DNA of 40,182 nucleotides from Chloroflexi bacterium UBA4733 (lineage in GTDB: Bacteria > Chloroflexota > UBA4733): positions 1 through 40,182 of the forward strand of contig DHIZ01000220.1 of the NCBI GenBank assembly GCA_002404055.1, in the 5' to 3' direction. Of the stretch, positions 1-6,631 are shown one piece after another; the stretch's first letter is position 1, and every line of letters begins with the position of its first letter. The notes below the pieces were generated by a model, which ran no database searches, had not been told where the DNA came from, and was given only the letters and a program-made list of their open reading frames with translations. A program made the translations under genes and the position numbers.

Positions 1-1192
1 CCTGGGGGCAGTGGAACCGCTCGGCCACACGACGGTCCAGCTCAGGTCGGCCCAGGGGTACGCTCTCGCGCTGCCCGTGTTTGCGCCAATCGCCTTGCCA
101 TCCTTCGACAACTCAGCGATGGACGGATTTGCCCTGCGCAGTGTCGACGTTGCGGCTGCAACGCCGGCACGCCCGGTCATGCTGTCGGCGGTCGGTGAGG
201 CCGCCGCCGGGCACGCCTTCCGCGGCGCCCTGCATTTTGGTCAGACGGCCCGCGTGATGACCGGAGCGCCACTGCCGGCAGGTGCGGATGCCGTGCTGCC
301 CAATGAAGAGGCGATATCGGCGGCTGGATTCCTCCAGGTAACGGCAGCAGTTGCGCCGGAGCGGCATGTGCGCCGTGCCGGCGAGGACGTCGGCGTTGGC
401 CAGTTGGCGCTGGAGGCGGCTTCGACGCTGGGGCCAGCGGAGCTGGCGCTGCTGGCTGCCCTTGGCATCGCCAGCGTGCGCGTGGTGCGCCGACCGCGCG
501 TGGCCATTATCACCACTGGTGATGAACTGCGCCTGCCCGGGGTGCCGCTGGGAGTAGGCGGCGTCTACAACGCCAACCTGTTCGCCCTCTGCGCGCAGCT
601 TCGCGAAGCTGGCGCGGAGCCGGTACCACTATCGGCGGTCGCCGACGAACCAGGGGAGATCGACGTAGCATTGAACACTGCGTTGCAGGCGGATGCTGTC
701 GTGACTTCCGCGGGCGTGTGCGACGGAGACCATGATCACATGAGCGCGGCGCTGCGGCGCCGGGGCGAGTTCAGCGGCGGCTGCCTGCGACTGCGCCCGG
801 CGCGCCACGTCGGCCTGGGGCTGATCGACGGCAAGCCGGTGTTTGCCCTCCCCGGCAATCCTGCTGCCGGCTTGATTGCCTTTGAGTTGCTGGTTCGCCC
901 AGCAACCTTGCGCCTGGGGGGGCACCGATCCTGGCGGCGGCCCCTGGTCCAGGCCACGTTGGTTGAGCCGATTCAGAGCGGACGAGGCGTTACCCAGGCG
1001 ATCTGGGTAAGCCTGGATGGTGGGAACGACGGCTACCGCGTGCGCCCGGCCGGCCGGCAGGGCGCCGGTATGCTGGGTCCCGCCGCCCGCGCGCATGGGC
1101 TGCTCATCGTGCCCGAAGCGGTGGAGCACATCGCCGCTGGCACGGTTGTGCCGGTGCAGTTGCTCACAGGCTCGGCGCCGGATGAAGCCTGA
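1..1192 (+). CDS. moeA: Molybdopterin molybdenumtransferase MoeA (5' end outside window)
   Basis: MoeA inserts molybdate into adenylylated molybdopterin, the last common step of molybdenum-cofactor synthesis in the cytoplasm. Visible family motifs are the N-terminal FDNSAMDGFALR stretch, the TTGDEL segment of the MoCF-binding domain, a GVCDGDHD segment, and PGNPAA before the C-terminal domain IV, which ends at the stop at 1190-1192. The reading frame is open back to base 2 with residues L-G-A before the first GTG at 11. MoeA proteins normally carry about ten more residues ahead of this, so the true start is probably left of the window and the gene is cut by the edge. It converges on the sulfur-transfer operon, with 18 bp between the two stops. 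moaD and moaE lie 20 kb away, so the cofactor genes are scattered. The identity is secure. Confidence 0.95.
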   Translation, partial: LGAVEPLGHTTVQLRSAQGYALALPVFAPIALPSFDNSAMDGFALRSVDVAAATPARPVMLSAVGEAAAGHAFRGALHFGQTARVMTGAPLPAGADAVLPNEEAISAAGFLQVTAAVAPERHVRRAGEDVGVGQLALEAASTLGPAELALLAALGIASVRVVRRPRVAIITTGDELRLPGVPLGVGGVYNANLFALCAQLREAGAEPVPLSAVADEPGEIDVALNTALQADAVVTSAGVCDGDHDHMSAALRRRGEFSGGCLRLRPARHVGLGLIDGKPVFALPGNPAAGLIAFELLVRPATLRLGGHRSWRRPLVQATLVEPIQSGRGVTQAIWVSLDGGNDGYRVRPAGRQGAGMLGPAARAHGLLIVPEAVEHIAAGTVVPVQLLTGSAPDEA

Positions 1193-1210
1193 AGGGTTGC
1201 TAAAGCCCCG

Positions 1211-1543
1211 CTACTTTTCGGTGGGGAAGCCCTTTGCAACCCAGCCGTTGGTGCCACCTTCAATGTTGTAGATATCGGTCGCGCCGGAGGCGGCCGCCAT
1301 CTCCGAGGCGACGGCGGAGCGCTGGCCCATAGCGCAGATGAAGAGCACCGGTCCGCTCGCCGGCAGATGCTGCCGCGGCGAGCGCAAGAAGGTGTTCAGC
1401 GGCACCAACTTGGCGCCAGGCACGTGCCCGGTCTGATATTCGTTGGGCTCCCGCACGTCGATAACGGGAATGCCGGAATCCACCAGCTTCCTGGCCTCGT
1501 CTACAGTGATTCGCTTAAAAGGTTCTTGCGTTTCGACACTCAT
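1211..1543 (-). CDS. Single-domain rhodanese-like sulfurtransferase
   Basis: This is a 110-residue single rhodanese domain of the usual length for the GlpE/PspE type. It has the VIDVREPNEYQTGHVPGA motif and a catalytic loop FICAMGQRS, whose cysteine would carry the persulfide. It has no signal peptide, so it should act in the cytoplasm. Its ATG overlaps the stop of the upstream JAMM gene (ATGA), so the two are translationally coupled. It is the last gene of the cysM operon. In MoeZ-type proteins a rhodanese domain is fused to the E1 enzyme. Here the E1 lacks that domain and this protein supplies it separately, which makes it the likely sulfur donor for forming the thiocarboxylate on the carrier domain. 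The role is inferred from family and context. The fold is certain. Confidence 0.92.
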   Translation of the reverse strand: MSVETQEPFKRITVDEARKLVDSGIPVIDVREPNEYQTGHVPGAKLVPLNTFLRSPRQHLPASGPVLFICAMGQRSAVASEMAAASGATDIYNIEGGTNGWVAKGFPTEK

Positions 1544-1983
1544 TGTCGTTCTTCCTCCACCTCTAATACTTCGTCCTCAGCGCGGTCCGGGAACAGCCGG
1601 AAGGCGTTGAGCACCGGCTGTTCGGGGTGCTCCAGGGAGCAGATGATATAGACAACGCCGGGCCACCAGGGGCGGCCCTCGTCATCATGGGCATTGGCCC
1701 GATCCGTGACCGACGGGTAGGCCCGCGTGTGCGGGTGGGAGTGGTAGATGGCCACCAGCTCCATGCCCGTTTCGTCCAGCCGGCGCATCATCTGGAAGAG
1801 ACCGTGCGGGTCCATGACGTAGCGAACGCGGGGTTGCTCGTCGATGTTCTTGATGCGCAGCAACTCCGACACGTCGCCGTCTTTGCCCAGCAGGACGCCG
1901 CAGATTTCCGCCTCCTCCTTGGTCGCCCGGCCCTCGCGGGCGTGGGCGATGATCTCGTCAGCAAAGCGGCGCTCAAGGCGCAT
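1540..1983 (-). CDS. JAMM/Mov34 (MPN+) zinc metalloprotease, Mec-like
   Basis: A 147-residue protein with a complete JAMM zinc site: E26 in AEICGVLLG, H81 and H83 in HSHP, then S91 and D94 in the SVTD segment. Bacterial Mec-type JAMM proteases release cysteine from the thiocarboxylate carrier CysO after CysM has added it, and relatives (for example QbsD) trim residues behind a carrier Gly-Gly. I chose the ATG at 1983 because the stop of the preceding E1 gene overlaps it as TAATG. The frame is open further upstream, but that part lies inside the E1 coding region. The stop overlaps the rhodanese start by 4 bp. A possible extra job is to cut the carrier domain away from the fused E1, or to trim the extended MoaD at 21745. 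This is inference. Confidence 0.93.
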   Translation of the reverse strand: MRLERRFADEIIAHAREGRATKEEAEICGVLLGKDGDVSELLRIKNIDEQPRVRYVMDPHGLFQMMRRLDETGMELVAIYHSHPHTRAYPSVTDRANAHDDEGRPWWPGVVYIICSLEHPEQPVLNAFRLFPDRAEDEVLEVEEERQ

Positions 1984-3083
1984 TAGACCGCTGCTCCTAC
2001 TGCCACTTCGGCGTGGGGCGAGCCACAAAACTCGACATAATCAATAGGCTCAAAGATCGTCGGGTGGTCGCCGCAGACCGGGCAATCGGGATCACGCGGC
2101 GTGCGCATCATGCGGAAGTCCATCGTCAGGGCGTCCACCACCAGCAGTTTGCCGGCCAGGGACTCGCCGATGCTGAGGAGCAGCTTGGTCGTCTCGATGG
2201 CCTGGATGGAGCCGATGACGCCGGTCATCATACCCAGCACGCCGGCCTCCGAGCAGCTCGGCACCTCGCCCGGCGGCGGCGGGGTCGGGAAGAGGCAGCG
2301 GTAGCAGCCCTTCCCCGGCACGAAGACGGTGGCCTGGCCATCGAAGCGCAGGATGCTGCCATCCACCAGCGGCTTCCCGGCCCAGTAGGCTACGTCGCTG
2401 AGCAGGTAACGGGTGGCGAAGTTGTCGCAGCCGTTGACGATGATGTCGTACTGGTCGACGATCTCGCGGGCATTGCTGGAGTCCATCACCACCTGGTGGG
2501 TCACGACGTTGACGAAGGGGTTGATGTCGTAGATGCCATCTTTCGCCGAATCGACCTTCGGGCGACCCACGTCGTGGGTGTGGTGCAGGATCTGGCGCTG
2601 CAGGTTGGACACGTCCACCTCGTCGAAGTCGACAAGGCCGATCGTGCCGACGCCTGCTGCCGCCAGGTAGAGGGCGGCGGGGCTGCCCAGGCCGCCGGCG
2701 CCGATGACGAGCACCTTCGCCTGCTTGAGCTTGCGCTGGCCCCGACTGCCGACTTCCGGCATCAGCAGGTGGCGGCTGTAGCGCACCACTTCCTCTTCGG
2801 AGAAGCCGCTGCCGCCCGCTATCGCCGGCATGATGCCGACTTCGCTGCCGTCGCGGAGTGCGGCGTCCATGCCGCCCGCCGCGCGGATGTCCTCGCCGTT
2901 GATATACACGTTGACGAAGCGCCGGATGGAGCCGTCGGGATTGCGCAAGCGCTGGCCGAAGCCAGGGTACTGCCGCTCCAGATCTTCGATGACCTGGCGC
3001 AGCGTGTCGCCCTGCGCCTCCACGCGCGCCTGATTGTCGGTCAACGAGCGCAAGGCGCTCGGGACCAATACTGCTACTGCCAT
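1983..3083 (-). CDS. Ubiquitin-like sulfur carrier (MoaD/CysO type) fused to E1-like adenylyltransferase (MoeB/ThiF type)
   Basis: A two-domain 366-residue protein. Residues 1-91 form a MoaD/ThiS/CysO-like beta-grasp domain ending in PAIAGG (Gly90-Gly91). From about residue 94 a MoeB/ThiF E1 domain follows, with a VIGAGGLGSP nucleotide-binding loop (about 124-135), a conserved cysteine in CSEAGVLG, and zinc-binding pairs CYRC and CPVC. Stand-alone carriers need a free C-terminal Gly-Gly for adenylation. Here it is internal, so it must be cut out, or the domain is kept as a tethered or structural copy. No rhodanese domain follows the E1, but one is encoded separately two genes on. The ATG at 3083 has an AAGGA ribosome site nine bases upstream. 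Order and partners (cysM before, JAMM and rhodanese after) point to carrier-dependent cysteine synthesis. The PAIAGG tail resembles that of mycobacterial CysO. Confidence 0.9.
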   Translation of the reverse strand: MAVAVLVPSALRSLTDNQARVEAQGDTLRQVIEDLERQYPGFGQRLRNPDGSIRRFVNVYINGEDIRAAGGMDAALRDGSEVGIMPAIAGGSGFSEEEVVRYSRHLLMPEVGSRGQRKLKQAKVLVIGAGGLGSPAALYLAAAGVGTIGLVDFDEVDVSNLQRQILHHTHDVGRPKVDSAKDGIYDINPFVNVVTHQVVMDSSNAREIVDQYDIIVNGCDNFATRYLLSDVAYWAGKPLVDGSILRFDGQATVFVPGKGCYRCLFPTPPPPGEVPSCSEAGVLGMMTGVIGSIQAIETTKLLLSIGESLAGKLLVVDALTMDFRMMRTPRDPDCPVCGDHPTIFEPIDYVEFCGSPHAEVAVGAAV

Positions 3084-3113
3084 GCTATTGATTCCTTTTC
3101 TACAGGACCGGGG

Positions 3114-4082
3114 CTAAATCGACCAGTCACTGTCGTACTTCCACAAACTGGTGGTCAGGTATTTGTCGCCTCCATCCGGGAAGACCACCACGATAACGCC
3201 CCTGTCAAGCGTTTCCGCCAGGCGTAAAGCGCCGAGCATGGCTGCGCCGGACGATGGGCCGGCGAAGATGCCTTCTTCGGCTGCCATGCGCCGCGTCATG
3301 TCGAACGCCTCCTCGGTATTCACCAGCAGCTTTTGGTCGAGCAAATGCTCGTCGTAGATCGCCGGCACGATCGAACTCTCCATGTGCTTCAGTCCTTCAA
3401 TGCCGTGGAGGGCATCGTCCGGCTGCACCGCGACGAGTTGAACCAGCGGATTACGTTCCCGCAGGTAGCGGCCCGTTCCCATAATTGTACCGCTAGTACC
3501 CAGGCCCGCCACGAAGTGCGTCACCTGCCCCAGCGTCTGGCGCCAGATTTCCGGCCCGCTGCCCTTGTAGTGCGCCAGCCAGTTTGACGGGTTGGAGTAT
3601 TGATCGGCGTAATAGTAGCGTTCCCCGTTGTCCGCCACTATGCTGCGGACCAGGCGGATGGCGCCGTCGGAGCCCTCATAGGGATCGGAGTAGGTGATCT
3701 TCGCCCCATAACCGGCGGCGATGAGCTTACGTTCTTCGCTGACGCTGGCCGGCATCACCAGTTCGACCGGGAAGCCGCGCGCCGCGCCGACCATGGCGTA
3801 GGCGATGCCGGTGTTGCCGGAAGAGGAGTCGATCAGCGTCTTGCCGTCCGCCAGGTCCCCGCGACGCTCCGCATCCAGCACAATCTGCAAGGCAGCTCGG
3901 TCTTTCACGGACCCGCCTGGGTTGAACCACTCCGCCTTGATCAGGATATGCACGTGCGGATTGCTCGGCACTACCCGTTTTGGCGCGATGAGCGGCGTGT
4001 TCCCGACCCGATCCAGAATGTGCTGGCCGTAGAGAGGAGCATCGTCGGTGGCCGGCGGATCACGCCGCGGCGTAGCAAGCAC
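3114..4082 (-). CDS. cysM: PLP-dependent cysteine synthase, CysM (O-phosphoserine/thiocarboxylate) type
   Basis: Fold-type II PLP enzyme of 322 residues. The PLP lysine is K60 in NPGGSVKDRAAL. The substrate loop SSSGNTG and the phosphate-binding GTSGTIMGTG are present. The segment GIEGLKHMESSIVPAIYD resembles the loop of actinobacterial CysM, which uses O-phosphoserine and the thiocarboxylate of CysO, more than the CysK sequence. Together with the carrier-E1 fusion and JAMM gene downstream, this makes a CysM-CysO-Mec type route the best reading. A plain O-acetylserine sulfhydrylase remains possible. The start is a GTG at 4082, chosen for a GGGAGG ribosome site eight bases upstream. It is the first gene of the operon, with a promoter at 4118-4147. 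Confidence 0.93.
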   Translation of the reverse strand: MLATPRRDPPATDDAPLYGQHILDRVGNTPLIAPKRVVPSNPHVHILIKAEWFNPGGSVKDRAALQIVLDAERRGDLADGKTLIDSSSGNTGIAYAMVGAARGFPVELVMPASVSEERKLIAAGYGAKITYSDPYEGSDGAIRLVRSIVADNGERYYYADQYSNPSNWLAHYKGSGPEIWRQTLGQVTHFVAGLGTSGTIMGTGRYLRERNPLVQLVAVQPDDALHGIEGLKHMESSIVPAIYDEHLLDQKLLVNTEEAFDMTRRMAAEEGIFAGPSSGAAMLGALRLAETLDRGVIVVVFPDGGDKYLTTSLWKYDSDWSI

Positions 4083-4117
4083 TGCCTCTGCCTCCCGACG
4101 TATTTTCCTGACTCCCT

Positions 4118-4147
4118 ATTGTAAAGCAACGAAGGCAACTTCGTCAA
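4118..4147 (-). promoter_or_regulatory. Sigma-70-type promoter of the cysM operon
   Basis: On the minus strand, TTGACG (4147-4142) and TACAAT (4123-4118) are 18 bp apart. This puts the transcription start near 4111, about 30 nt before the GTG of cysM. The spacer contains a perfect 5+5 palindrome, CGAAG-gcaa-CTTCG (4130-4143), which could bind a repressor. Confidence 0.65.
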
Positions 4148-4148
4148 C

Positions 4149-4163
4149 TACCCCCCAGGGGTA
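4149..4163. promoter_or_regulatory. CsoR/CstR-family-like operator
   Basis: The sequence TACCCC-CCA-GGGGTA is a perfect inverted repeat with a C/G-rich centre. This is the form of operators bound by the CsoR family (copper-sensing CsoR, persulfide-sensing CstR). It lies directly upstream of the -35 box of the sulfur-transfer operon and about 60 bp upstream of mazE. A persulfide-responsive CstR-like regulator would make biological sense. No such regulator gene is in the window, so the assignment rests on the motif only. Confidence 0.5.
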
Positions 4164-4196
4164 TTGGGGGCAGCAAAGCCGGGGATTCTGCTACCA

Positions 4197-4210
4197 TACG
4201 TGTAAACGTA
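4197..4210. promoter_or_regulatory. Inverted repeat in front of the mazEF pair
   Basis: TACGT-gtaa-ACGTA is a perfect 5+5 inverted repeat ending at the AAGGAG ribosome site of the antitoxin gene. Antitoxins of this kind commonly repress their own operon by binding such a site. That role is inferred. Confidence 0.4.
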
Positions 4211-4221
4211 AGGAGCGGATC

Positions 4222-4446
4222 ATGCAGCACAAGTTGACCATCACGATTGATGAGGATATCTATCGGGGTTTGCAGCAGCAGGTAGGCCGCGGGCATATCA
4301 GCAGTTTCATCGAAGCTCTGGTGCGGCCCCACATCCTCACCGAGCAGGACCTTGACGACGGCTATCGGGCAATGGCGGCAGACGAGGAACGCGAAGCCGA
4401 AGCCAAAGAGTGGGTGGAAGGACTTATCGGGGACGGTCTGGAATGA
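4222..4446 (+). CDS. MazE-like (ribbon-helix-helix type) antitoxin
   Basis: A 74-residue protein. The N-terminus KLTITIDEDIYRGLQQQV has the pattern of a ribbon-helix-helix DNA-binding strand and helix, and the acidic C-terminal half is typical of the toxin-neutralising tail. The start at 4222 was chosen because AAGGAG lies six bases upstream. The longer frame upstream runs through the intergenic operators. Its stop overlaps the ATG of the MazF-type toxin (ATGA), the standard toxin-antitoxin arrangement. It should bind its own promoter (palindrome at 4197-4210) and inhibit the toxin. The family call rests on pattern and partner. Confidence 0.85.
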   Translation: MQHKLTITIDEDIYRGLQQQVGRGHISSFIEALVRPHILTEQDLDDGYRAMAADEEREAEAKEWVEGLIGDGLE

Positions 4447-4796
4447 TCGCTCCCGGTGCGTTTCCTCGACGCGGCGACGTGTATTGGGTCGATTTTGACG
4501 CTCCAAGAGGTGGCGAAATCGGCAAGACTCGCCCAGGCATCATCGTGAGTAATGACGCCTCGAATCGCCACAGCAATCGAGTTCAGGTTGTACCGTTGAC
4601 GTCGAACACGAGCAGAGTGTATCCCTGTGAGGCGCTTGTGCAAGTGGGCGGCCGAGCAAGCAAGGCCATGGCGGACCAGATCGCCACTGCCGCGAAAGAA
4701 CGGATGGGGAACTACATCGCCTCGCTCAGCGCCGAGGATATGCGCCAGGTAGAGAGGGCCATCGTATTGCAACTCGATCTCAATGGCAGGCTGTAG
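4443..4796 (+). CDS. mazF: MazF/PemK-family endoribonuclease toxin
   Basis: A 117-residue PemK/MazF toxin. It starts with RRGDVYWVDFDAPRGGEIGKTR, the conserved strand-loop that forms the RNA-binding active site, and continues with PGIIVSN and VVPLTSN. MazF proteins cleave mRNA at short sequences and are held inactive by the cognate antitoxin. The start at 4443 overlaps the antitoxin stop by 4 bp. Length and motifs are complete, so it is probably functional. Longer in-frame starts lie inside the antitoxin gene and are not likely. Confidence 0.92.
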   Translation: MIAPGAFPRRGDVYWVDFDAPRGGEIGKTRPGIIVSNDASNRHSNRVQVVPLTSNTSRVYPCEALVQVGGRASKAMADQIATAAKERMGNYIASLSAEDMRQVERAIVLQLDLNGRL

Positions 4797-4862
4797 CAGG
4801 ATGAAGATGGAAACGTTCTGGCGCTTCTTCCCCAATGCAGTACCGTATAGTGAGATGGTAAT

Positions 4863-4873
4863 TCTATGATAGA
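4863..4873. promoter_or_regulatory. Palindrome over a TATGAT -10 box before the DUF433 gene
   Basis: TCTAT-G-ATAGA is a perfect 11-bp palindrome and contains TATGAT (4865-4870), about 22 bp before the antitoxin ATG. A second -10-like TATAGT lies at 4846-4851. No clear -35 is visible. An autoregulatory operator is plausible. Confidence 0.35.
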
Positions 4874-4891
4874 ACGTAGCCAGGAGTGACG

Positions 4892-5152
4892 ATGATGGCC
4901 GTCGCGCACTGTCAAACAGTTGCGCGCATCGTCCGCGTTCCGGGCGTTCAGGGCGGCGAGCCTATCGTCCGAGGCACCCGCGTTCCGGTCCGAGCCATTG
5001 TTCTGACCTGGCAGGCCTACGGCTCCGTCCCAGCCGTGCTTCAAGCGTACCCTCGCCTGACCGAAGCCGATATCCATGCGGCCCTTGACTACTACGCGGT
5101 CCACCGATTTGAGTTGGACGAGATCATTCGCGCCCAACTCGCTGATGAGTAG
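4892..5152 (+). CDS. DUF433-domain antitoxin
   Basis: An 86-residue DUF433 protein with the family pattern IVRVPGVQGGEPIVRGTRVP, then a helix-turn-helix-like segment in which prolines and a LTEADIHAALDYYAVHR stretch are typical. DUF433 proteins are antitoxins for PIN-like DUF5615 toxins. ATG 4892 sits five bases behind AGGAG. GTG 4886 is possible but overlaps that site. The stop overlaps the toxin GTG by one base (TAGTG), so the two are translated together. Confidence 0.88.
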   Translation: MMAVAHCQTVARIVRVPGVQGGEPIVRGTRVPVRAIVLTWQAYGSVPAVLQAYPRLTEADIHAALDYYAVHRFELDEIIRAQLADE

Positions 5153-5589
5153 TGGCGGCACTTCATCTCTGGCTGGATGAATGCGTCGACTTCCGGCTGG
5201 CGGCGACGTTGCGCCGCAGCGGGTTCGATGTCCTGGCGGCCGCTGAGGAAGGATTCGGTGGTATTGATGACGCGTTGCAGCTTGCTCTCGCCACGCGCCT
5301 CGGACGGGTACTTCTCTCCCATAATCAGGTCCACTTTCGCCGCTTGCACCTGGCCTTTCGGCAGCAAGGTCGCCTGCACGAGGGCATCATCCTGCTCCCA
5401 CAGGTCTTGCCGTTCAAGCGCCTGGAGTCGCGGGTGACTCTGTTGTTGGACTGGGCGGCCACGTTTCCATCTTGCCAGTCGCACCTTTTTCGTTGGACGG
5501 AGTTGCAGCAACTGCTGATTCACGACTACCGCCTGCCCGGCTGGCAGGAGTTTCAGGTTCGCCTCGCCCTCGGCTGGGAGCCATCCTGA
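5152..5589 (+). CDS. DUF5615 PIN-like toxin
   Basis: A 145-residue protein starting with GTG. The N-terminal LWLDECVDFRLAATLRRSGFDV is the first acidic motif of the DUF5615/Mut7-C PIN-like ribonucleases, with D9, E10 and D13. A middle GIDDALQLALATRLGRVLLSHN follows. Relatives usually continue with an acidic residue before a Phe (HNxxDF). Here it reads HNQVHF, so that Asp is His, and catalysis may be weakened. It lies directly behind its DUF433 antitoxin and converges on an orphan DUF433 gene. The family is clear; activity is uncertain because of this substitution. Confidence 0.85.
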   Translation: MAALHLWLDECVDFRLAATLRRSGFDVLAAAEEGFGGIDDALQLALATRLGRVLLSHNQVHFRRLHLAFRQQGRLHEGIILLPQVLPFKRLESRVTLLLDWAATFPSCQSHLFRWTELQQLLIHDYRLPGWQEFQVRLALGWEPS

Positions 5590-5616
5590 CCGCGCTCGTA
5601 CCGACCGGAGTAATCC

Positions 5617-5994
5617 TCAATGTGCGGTGGCCTGCTCCCGCCTCCAGACAGCCTCTGCCTGGTCCGCGGCGTTGGCGTTGCGATCGATCCAGCCGTCAAT
5701 CTCGTCAGCAAACTCGGTCTGGTACCCAACTGCGCTGTGTACTTGCGCTGGCGTCAGGCCCAGGTACATTGCTGCCTCGGCCTCGTCACCGCCGGAGTCG
5801 CGTAAGGTTTCGATGATCTGCCAAACGTCAAGGCGGCGGCCCGCCAACGACGCGCGCCGCCCTGCCGCACCTTGCCGAAAAACAATGCCAGGGTGTCGAT
5901 CCATGGGCAACCCTTCGGTGACGAAGCGCTCAGCGAGTGCTTCCGCCACATCCGGCTTAGGGCGTAACGATGAATGCTTGCGAAGTGTGCCCAT
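5617..5994 (-). CDS. Orphan DUF433-domain antitoxin-like protein
   Basis: 125 residues. The second half has the DUF433 pattern: GIVFRQGAAGRRASLAGRRL, then DVWQIIETLRDSGG, a DEAEAAMYLGLTPAQVHSAV helix pair, and a C-terminal helix. It has no toxin next to it on the same strand. The neighbouring DUF5615 toxin is convergent and has its own antitoxin. The ATG at 5994 is used because the upstream frame is low-quality coding and overlaps the region in front of the next module. A TATGCT box about ten bases upstream would even allow a nearly leaderless message. It may be an orphan antitoxin that cross-talks with the adjacent toxin. Confidence 0.75.
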   Translation of the reverse strand: MGTLRKHSSLRPKPDVAEALAERFVTEGLPMDRHPGIVFRQGAAGRRASLAGRRLDVWQIIETLRDSGGDEAEAAMYLGLTPAQVHSAVGYQTEFADEIDGWIDRNANAADQAEAVWRREQATAH

Positions 5995-6130
5995 ATATGG
6001 GTCAGCATACCACGCGACCTTCCGCCGTGTCCGAACCAGGAAAAGGTGGGGGCGCACCAGCGAAGCCGCCCTCTTCGGGCACCCGTCCTTATCTGCGATA
6101 TGATAGACGGCAGGCTGGAATGGGGGGACA

Positions 6131-6430
6131 ATGGCTATCTCTGTCTTAAAGGAGCGTATCATCGAGAAACTCCAGGACTTGCCCGACGCAGACCTGCTCC
6201 AAGTGCTCGATTTCTTAGATTTCGTAACCGGGCGCACCGCTCAGGACGACGATCCGCTGTTGTCCATGGCAGGGAGCCTTTCCGGCAAGGCTCTTTCGGC
6301 GGAGGAAATTGAAAACGAGCTTTACACTGCTGTTTCGCCGAGAGCCATTCGACGAGGCGGTGCGCTTCATGGAAGGTATCTTTGCTGCCACCGAAAGGCG
6401 ACAGGTACTAATCGAGCGAGTGAGTTCTGA
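6131..6430 (+). CDS. DUF2281-like antitoxin with an out-of-frame tail
   Basis: The first ~65 residues match VapB-type antitoxins of the DUF2281 group: LKERIIEKLQDLPDADLLQV, LDFLDFVTGR, then a linker and the SLSGKALSAEEIENELY ending. In relatives the protein stops about there. Here the frame continues for some 30 residues that are only the wrong-frame reading of the following PIN gene. This fits a deletion that removed the antitoxin stop and the toxin start together. A G-rich stretch precedes the ATG. The antitoxin domain itself looks intact. Confidence 0.75.
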   Translation: MAISVLKERIIEKLQDLPDADLLQVLDFLDFVTGRTAQDDDPLLSMAGSLSGKALSAEEIENELYTAVSPRAIRRGGALHGRYLCCHRKATGTNRASEF

Positions 6431-6599
6431 GCGCTTCACGGCAGCCTGGGATCTTCGCAAGCGATTTCAGGATAAGACGAAGATTTCGTTCACTGACCTA
6501 CTTTCGATGGTCATAATGCGCGAGCGTGGCATCGGGTGGGTCCTGACGGAAGATGAGCACTTCATCCAGGTGGGAACGGGCTTTCGACGAGTGCCGTAG
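6309..6599 (+). pseudogene. PIN-domain (VapC-like) toxin, N-terminal half deleted
   Basis: The 96-residue frame has the second half of a PIN toxin. It contains a middle helix FDEAVRFMEGIFAATERRQV, the SFTDLLSMVIMRERG motif with its conserved Asp, LTEDEHF with the last Asp, and the closing GFRRVP. The first ~60 residues are absent, including the opening Asp of the DTS/DTN motif and the following Glu. Its first residues overlap the antitoxin frame. The catalytic site is therefore incomplete, and a deletion joining the antitoxin end to the toxin middle is the simplest explanation. The antitoxin remains as a relic of the former pair. Confidence 0.75.
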
Positions 6600-6631
6600 C
6601 GGACAATTACTCACGTTGGATGAGAATGATG

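Noticed and set aside
2013..3227. 404-residue plus-strand open frame
   Set aside because: It lies opposite the carrier-E1 fusion, is rich in His, Val, Asp and Ala as expected from the reverse strand of G/C-ending codons, and has no domain or ribosome site.
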